Positions 58,127-64,000 of a stretch of DNA of 64,000 bases are shown here, one piece after another; position 1 is the first letter of the stretch, and the number at the start of each line of letters is the position of its first letter. The position numbers were made by a program, and so were the translations under genes. This stretch comes from Excoecaria cochinchinensis (Eukaryota; Streptophyta; Magnoliopsida; Malpighiales; Euphorbiaceae): the NCBI GenBank assembly GCA_947683425.1, contig CANTUQ010000102.1, positions 682,001-746,000 of the forward strand, written 5' to 3'. Under the pieces are notes generated by a model. That model was given only the letters and a program-made list of their open reading frames with translations, had not been told where the DNA came from and ran no database searches.

Positions 58127-58676
58127 ATTTATTTATTATTTATATGATGGAAAAATAAAACCCTAATTCTATTAGGAATAGAAATTTGATTTTAATTTAA
58201 TTTCCAGCATTTTTAATGATAAAATTAGCTTTTATTTATTAATTATCTAAAAAAATGATTTAGAATTTAATTTGGACTCAAAAACCTTAATTTGGGTGAA
58301 AAAACACGTTTTGGGGCAAAAACTGGGCAGAATCGGTGAAATCTGGGCGCAGGGGGGCGAGCTGCTATGCAGCACGTGCAGAGCATAGCGAGAGCGCTCG
58401 CAGCGCTCAGCGGGAGTGGACACGCAGCGCGTCGCGGCTGCCGCAATGTTCCGAAAATTTTTTTTTTAAATTGAAACTTTTTGACCTAAAATTAATACTT
58501 TCAAACTCATTTTTTTTTATTTTTAAAATACATATTTTTTATTTTTTTATTTTTTATTCTTTAAAAAGCAAATTTTCACCAGAAAATCATCACTTCTAAT
58601 ATTTTTGCCTGCGAACGGACATCTATTACTCATTGGGTAACCCTGATCTGGGCTGTCTCGGGACCCGGTGTTTACA
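58127..58676 (-). repeat. B2 3' LTR
   Basis: AT-rich with a GC-rich patch at 58345-58445 containing GAGCGCTC and similar palindromes. On the minus strand it starts TGTAAACACCGGG at 58676, beside GGGGGCAAC. The left limit is the junction with the D fragment; the true LTR end is not seen. 58677-58869 is 3' UTR with nothing recognised. Confidence 0.7.
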
Positions 58677-58869
58677 GTTGCCCCCAATTTTGGGGAAACT
58701 AGTGCATGGATGCCTAGGTGAGCCCAAAACTCAGAGATAAAAAGAAGAGACGCGTACCTGAGGAAGCCGTCTTCCTAGTCTGAATGGAGTTGTTCGGGGT
58801 AGTTACAGCCTATTTATCGGCGTGTTAACCCTTATTTCTACGGCATCTATCCTGTGTAGGCCTGGAGAA

Positions 58870-60975
58870 TTGTCTCTTAAGAGGACTTAGGGAAATTACC
58901 TTTTAAGAGTACTTAGAGAATTGCCTCTTAAGAGGACTTAGGGGATTTGCCTCTTAAGAGGACTTGGAAATGCCTCTCAAGAGGACTTGGGAATTGCCTC
59001 TTAAGAGGACTTGGAAATGCCTCTTAAGAGGACTTGGAAATTGCCTCTTAAGAGGACATGGAGATTTGATTTGCTTCTTAAGAGGACTTGGAAATTGCCT
59101 CTTAAGAGGACTTGGAGATTGCCTCTTAAGAGGACTTGGAGATTGCCTCATAAGAGGACTTTGGGAATTGCCTCTTAAGAGGACTTAGAGATTGCCTCTT
59201 AAGAGGACTTGGAGATTGCCTCTTAAGAGGACTCGGAGATTGCCTCTTAAGAGGACTTTGGGAATTGCCTCTTAAGAGGACTTGGAGATTGCCTCTTAAG
59301 AGGACTTTGGAGGTTGCCTCTTAAGTGGACTTGGAGATTGCCTCTTAAGAGGACTTGGGGAATTGTCTCTTAAGAGGACTTTGGGAATTACCTCTTAAGA
59401 GGACTTGGAGATTGCCTCTTAAGAGGACTTTGGAGATTGTCTCTTAAGAGGACTTGGGGAATTGCCTCTTAAGAGGACTTAGGGGATTTGCCTCTTAAGA
59501 GGACTTGGGGAATTGCCTCTTAAGAGGACTTCGGGAATGCCTCTTAAGAGGACTTGGGGAATTGCCTCTTAAGAGGACTTAGGGGATTTGCCTCTTAAGA
59601 GGACTTGGGGATTTTCCTCTTAAGAAAACTTGGAAATTGCCTCTTAAGAGGACTTAGGGGATTTGCCTCTTAAGAGGACTTGGAGATTGCCTCTTAAGAG
59701 GACTTAGAGATTGCCTCTTAAGAGGACTTTGGGAATTGCCTCTTAAGAGGACTTAGAGATTGCCTCTTATGAGGACTTGGGAAATTGCCTCTTAAAAGGA
59801 CTTTGGGAATTGCCTCTTAAGAGGACTTGGAGATTGCCTATTAAGAGGACATTGAAGATTGCCTCTTAAAAGAACTTGGAGATTGCCTCTTAAGAGGACT
59901 TGGGGAATTGCCTCTTAAGAGGACTTAGGGGATTTGCCTCTTAACAGGGCTTTGGGAATTGCCTCTTAAGAGGACTTAGTGGATTTGCCTCTTAACAGGA
60001 CTTTGGGAATTGCCTCTTAAGAGGACTTGGAGATTGCCCCTTAAAAGGACTTGGAGATTGCCTCTTAAGCGGACTTGGAGAATTGCCTCTTAAGAGGACT
60101 TTGGGAATTGCCTCTTAAGAGGACTTAGAGATTGCCTCTTAAGAGGACTTTGGTGATTGCCTCTTAAGAGGACTTGGAGATTGCCTCTTAAGAGAACTTG
60201 GGGAATTGCCTCTTAAGAGGACTTGGATATTGCCTCTTAAGAGGACTTTGGAGATTGCCTCTTAAGAGGACTTGGGGATTGCCTCTTAAGAGGACTTAAG
60301 GGATTTGCCTCTTAAGATGACTTGGGGAATTGCCTCTTAAGAGGACTTAGGGAATGCCTCTTAAGAGGACTTAGGGAATTGCCTCTTAAGAGGACTCAGG
60401 GGATTTGCCTCTGAAGAGGACTTAGGGGATTTGCCTCTTAAGAGGACTTGGAGATTACCTCTTAAGAGGACTTAGGGGATTTGCCTCTTAAGTGGACTTG
60501 GAGATTGCCTCTTAAGAGGACTTAGGGAATGCCTCTTAAGAGGACTTGGAGATTGCCTCTTAAGAGGACTTGGAGATTGCATCTTTAGAGGACTTTGGGA
60601 ATTGCCTCTTAAGAGGACTTGGAGATTGCCTCTTAAGAGGACTTGGGGAATTGTCTCTTAAGAGTACTTTTGGAATTGCCTCTTAAGAGGACTTGGAGAT
60701 TGCCTCTTAAGAGGACTTTGCAGATTGCCTCTTAAGAAGACTTGGAGATTGCCTCTTAAGAGGACTTGGGGAATTTCCTCTTAAGAGGACTTAGGGGAAT
60801 TGCCTCTTAAGAGGACTTGGAAATTGCCTCTTAAGAGGATTGGGGAATTGCCTCTTAAGAGGACTTTGGGAATTGCCTCTTAAGAGGACTTGGAGATTGC
60901 CTCTTAAGAGGACTTTGGGAATTGCCTCTTAAGAGGACTTGGAGATTGCCTCTTAAGAGGACTTGGAGATTGCCT
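58870..60975. repeat. B2 3' UTR tandem array with palindromic core CCTCTTAAGAGG
   Basis: About 80 units of 23-27 bp. Nearly every unit has the perfect 12-bp palindrome CCTCTTAAGAGG; the spacers are a few recurring types (ACTTGGAGATTG, ACTTTGGGAATTG, ACTTAGGGGATTTG, ACTTGGGGAATTG). Most of the variation is in the spacers; only scattered core changes occur (for example CTCTTAACAGG). The SPLKR- or LLRGL-rich frames are by-products. Confidence 0.95.
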
Positions 60976-61410
60976 GGTACATGTGAATGCCTACATTGCT
61001 GAAGTCGTCCTTGACTGGCTCTTGTGCATGCAGTCTTTATTTGAACTTTTCCTGCGAAGTCATGTGCATAGGAAAACGTGTGTGCTTGTGAAAAGTTATA
61101 TGCAACTGTTTGCAAATGAATTGCGTGACATGAAATGCATGCAAAAATGAATAGATTGAGTCTTGAGTGGTCAGGAGTCCGCTGAGGGTATAGCTCGGCC
61201 ACTCGCATTGTTTGATACCTCCCGGAGATATAGAAGAGTGTCATCTTGGCTTAAGAATTCTGGCCCATGATCTTCCAAAGATAACCAGGCTGTGCGCATC
61301 TTTGCCCCCCAATTAAACGAGCATTTTGCCCCTAAGGTCTTAACTCGTGTCCTGAGTTATGTATTATTTGCCCAAAAGGAGATTACCTGAAGTAATGCTG
61401 CCTTGTTGCT
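60976..61410. other. Unassigned stretch of B2
   Basis: Non-repetitive 3' UTR-type sequence between the array and the aORF intron remnant. No gene, no recognisable match inside the window. Confidence 0.5.
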
Positions 61411-62050
61411 CCAGGTGTCAGAAGTCATTATTTTAAAGGTAGTGCATCCCTTATGGATTTTCACACTAGCTTTTCTCTGCGGGAAATGTGTCCTTTTCGG
61501 ATTTTCACATAACCTTGTGAATAATTTTTTCCTGGAATGAACCCAACCCAATTCAGCGGCTTTTTTTTTCTTTTTTTGAAGGATAGACTACCTGTTTTCA
61601 GGTTTTCACCCTATCCTTTTGCCTAACTTTTGCTTAGAGAGACAATTACGGTTTTCATCTCTAACGGCTTTTTTTTTTGAAATCGGGGCCGAATATGTTA
61701 TTGGAGATCTGTTAAGGGTGACCTACACGTGCTTACATTCTAGCTCCAGTCACATAAGCTTGATTGCCCTCATGAAGGTGACATATGATTGGCTTTTGAG
61801 TGCCAAGAGAATCAAATGATGATGCCTAAATAATTTTTGTGATGCAGAATGAACTACTCTGGTGCTATCAATGCATATATTTCATTTTAATTTTATTATG
61901 CATGATCATTATTTGGCCTTAATTTCAAAAATACAAAATCTCATCTAATCTCAGAATAGATCCTGAAAGCATCAAACTCCTGTTATCAATCAGCCTTTCC
62001 GGATGTAATTGAAAATTTTCTTTCAGCTCTTATTTTTACCCAAGATTTTC
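61411..62050 (+). pseudogene. Antisense ORF intron remnant and flanks of B2
   Basis: 61425-61550 matches the aORF intron of A/A2/B1 (TTATTTTAAAGGTAGTGCAT, GGATTTTCACACTAGC). 61920-62045 matches 13545-13640 of B1. No coding exon is recognisable. The GGTTTTCACCCTA phrase follows at about 61600. Confidence 0.55.
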
Positions 62051-62079
62051 TTCTTCTCTTTTTTTTTTCTAAAAAAAAA

Positions 62080-62940
62080 AACGGATTCTAGATACAACGT
62101 TAGGGATGAGACTCAACTCAAATGTGTAAATGCACTTGTGGTTTCCCTCTTGAAGTACCATATGCCTCTTCCTACGTACCAAACTTATTAAAAGGTCATC
62201 TCCGCTAATTGGATAAGACTGAACCAAGAATCAAGAGGTCTTACTTTGGTTGCAACATTAGGCTTAGGTAGATGGCTAACAAAGGAGGGTCGAGTCGCTA
62301 GAAAAGAATGGCAGTACTATTTACTCGACTGACGGGAGGACCATTCTCAGCTCAGTTGCATATATAAAGGTATTTTTGATTTTGGGCTTGATAACACTTT
62401 AGCTCATCACAATCATGATAATAATTAAAAAGATAACCATTTGAAACTCGTCAAGTAGTTACTATCTTGAGTTCTACCTCTTTTTTTTCTCCTCTTTTTT
62501 TTGTTTGTTTTTCTTTTTCACTTTTTTTTTCTTTGCCTTCTTTTTTTTTTTTTACTTCTCTGACCACGCAGAGTTTGTGAATAACTATACCCTCTTCTGA
62601 AGTGTAAACTCATCCTTATCCGGGTGAGCTTTGATAGCCCAAAAGATTATCAATGATGTACATCCATCCCTATTGGAGCGGCCATTCTTCTATAGGTGAA
62701 GGGTAGTTTCAAAATGTGTGACAACAAAATCGGTACGCGTTTAGCATACCAGCATAGAGGCTCAAAGGGTTAGTAAGCGATTGCGAAATAAAGGTAGAAA
62801 ATAGTCATTTAGAGGGCTATATAAAGAAGAGCTGCCTAAATCATTTTCTAGGTTCTGTCTTATACAAGGATCGCTTTGACGAGTAATCAGAAAGGTTCTA
62901 ATGCTCTTAGTGAGTCTCCTCCAATCCCCTAAATTCAACT
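62080..62940 (-). mobile_element. Athila-like 3' non-coding segment inside B2
   Basis: Blocks collinear with 31100-31980 of the Athila element in the same orientation. T tracts at 62480-62560 correspond to those at 31465-31555. It takes the place of pol in B2, but no LTRs or target duplications bound it. Confidence 0.55.
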
Positions 62941-62988
62941 AGTTTTTATTTTTTTCTTCTATTCTTTTTTCTTCTTTTTTTTATTTTA

Positions 62989-63192
62989 TTATTTTTTTCT
63001 TCTTTTTTTCCTTTTTTTTCGTCTTTCATCTCTCAGAATTTTTCTCTCTTCAGGAGTTGCGTCAGATGCTATGAATATTTTCTTTGGGTCTGGCAAAGTT
63101 CCAAGATTAAATACAGTAGTATTAATTGAATCAATGTAAAAAATGAATGCATCATGATCATGCATAATGAAATTATTAGAAATATCCTGCAA
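62989..63192 (-). pseudogene. Protease-tail remnant of B2
   Basis: FIMHDHDAFIFYIDSINTTV and FNLGTLPDPKKIFIASDATP correspond to the last 50 codons of A's gag-pro ORF. The C-terminal Lys/Arg run comes from a T/C-rich tract. Confidence 0.6.
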
Positions 63193-63299
63193 GTAAGCAA
63201 AAAACTAGCAATTCCACTTAAGAAGAACTAGAGTTAAAAGAAAATGCCATCATAAAATAGCTCAAAAATAAAAAGAACATCTACATGGCTACCATTCTA

Positions 63300-63982
63300 T
63301 TCTGCTGATGACTCAAATGTTGTAGGTGATGGTTCATTATCATCTTAGGAACCACGTTCTCCACCTCTCACCTCCTCATCAATGAGGTCTTGCACTTATT
63401 CCCTCAGAGCCCGACAATAATCTGTTAAATGCCCGGTATGCTGATGATAGGCGCAGTACTGATCACCTCTATGACCAAGATGCCCTAAGCTTCTGGCAGG
63501 TTTTGCAGGTTTTGGCTGCATCTTTCCCCTGTTAATGAAATGGAAAGGTACTCAGATAAAGGCTTATCCATGATGGCATAATTGCCCTGCGTAGTTCCAA
63601 TGGTTGAAACTTTAGTAGCCCCATAATCTCCCACATTGTTACCACCAAGACTTGATCTCTCCTGACTACCTTTTCCCATGACATTGCTCCATCTTTCACC
63701 AATCACCAGTTGCTCGTTGTTAATAGGATTCTGGGTTCGACCTTTCAGGGTCTGTCCATTATCCCTCAGATATCTAGGGCATTGGTGATGCTTCGGTTGC
63801 CCTCGATCTCTAGCTGGCCTAGCTGATCCTGGTTGTAGGTCCCCCTCTACTGCTTGAGGTAAAGGTAGGTCTATGCTGGAATGATATTTTTGAATTGTTT
63901 TACCCATCGATACTTCTTTCCTACCCCGAGTGTCAACACATCCATCATACCTATATGGTTGAGTTTTCATTTCTAAGTCCAT
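63300..63982 (-). pseudogene. gag C-terminal part of B2
   Basis: The frame 63982-63485 (MDLEMKTQPYRYDG...) holds the linker GSQERSSLGGNNVGDYGATK that aligns with B1. A shift near 63530 leads to GDQYCAYHQHTGHLTDYCRA (about 63465-63405), then DEEVRGGERGS and a stop. The first Cys/His module seen in B1 is deleted here (GQPKHHQCPRYL stands in its place). The upstream part lies beyond the window. Confidence 0.65.
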
Positions 63983-64000
63983 GGTGACCCTTTTGCGAGA

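Larger units (their letters stand above)
58127..64000 (-). mobile_element. Tat-lineage element B2, 3' part, degenerate, continues past the window
   Basis: Minus-strand order from the right edge: gag remnant, a short pro-region remnant, an Athila-like non-coding segment where pol should be, an aORF intron remnant, a long 24-26 bp tandem array, polypurine tract and 3' LTR. RT, RNase H and integrase are absent. Confidence 0.75.

Noticed and set aside
4303..58676. B1 and B2 as the two ends of one element
   Set aside because: Both keep a 3' LTR with the polypurine tract on the same side and both have their own 3' UTR array and gag; B1 lacks a 5' LTR.
58954..59188. SPLKR- and LLRGLG-repeat ORFs (also 60855-61244)
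   Set aside because: By-products of the CCTCTTAAGAGG array.
58870..60975. CRISPR-like look of regular repeats and spacers
   Set aside because: Spacers are short and fall into a few recurring types, the repeat is a perfect palindrome, no cas genes exist, and the array sits in a plant retrotransposon 3' UTR.
1..64000. Host genes, tRNA or rRNA genes
   Set aside because: No frame or structure outside retroelements gave recognisable host protein or RNA features; all credible coding belongs to mobile elements.

Overview
This is a block of plant nuclear DNA made almost entirely of nested LTR retrotransposons. I found no host gene, tRNA or rRNA. Plant origin is shown by Tat- and Athila-type Ty3/gypsy elements, a Tekay/Del-like LTR family, plant-type primer binding sites (tRNA-Asp, tRNA-Arg, initiator Met) and GT-AG introns inside the elements. 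The species cannot be named from the sequence.

Layout. 1-524: end of a gypsy-type LTR. 525-4302: lone Tekay-like LTR (D), minus strand. 4303-56797: an old, deleted Tat element (B1, minus strand, about 5.1 kb of its own) that was split twice. A2 (4369-11586, TSD CTCCC) sits in its 3' LTR, and A (15962-56141, TSD GTACC, about 17.5 kb of its own) sits in its gag. A was in turn split by an Athila element (28945-42629, TSD GACCC, inside gag-pro) and by a gag-only element C (46263-55243, TSD AAAAC, inside the 5' LTR). 56797-58126: a second, truncated D-type LTR piece. 58127-64000: the 3' part of another Tat element (B2) that runs off the window. My hand counts of LTR divergence are A about 3.3%, C about 1.4% and Athila about 0.95%, which agrees with the nesting order.

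How the parts work. Besides gag-pol, A/A2 carry a sense accessory ORF (ORF2, ATHILA ORF1-like with a coiled coil) and an antisense ORF (aORF, PMD/DUF7745-like, one intron). The two diverge from one short internal promoter. The Athila element carries a homologous sense accessory ORF, still fully open. ORF2 in both lineages has a leader intron with the same donor, ACAA|GTAAGTAA.

The strongest unexplained signal is promoter copying. In A/A2 the module GCC(C)GTCGG, exactly 11 nt, then TATA occurs at the LTR promoter, the ORF2 promoter and, on the other strand, the aORF promoter. In the Athila element, a six-unit array of palindromes (GTCACGGTGG...CCACCGTGAC, period about 73 bp) lies just upstream of a TATA-like run in each LTR, and a second six-unit array with the same period lies just upstream of a TATA-like run before the accessory ORF. 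Two separate lineages thus place the same cis array at the LTR promoter and at an internal accessory-gene promoter. Palindromic, mostly CpG-rich patches also mark families C, D and B.
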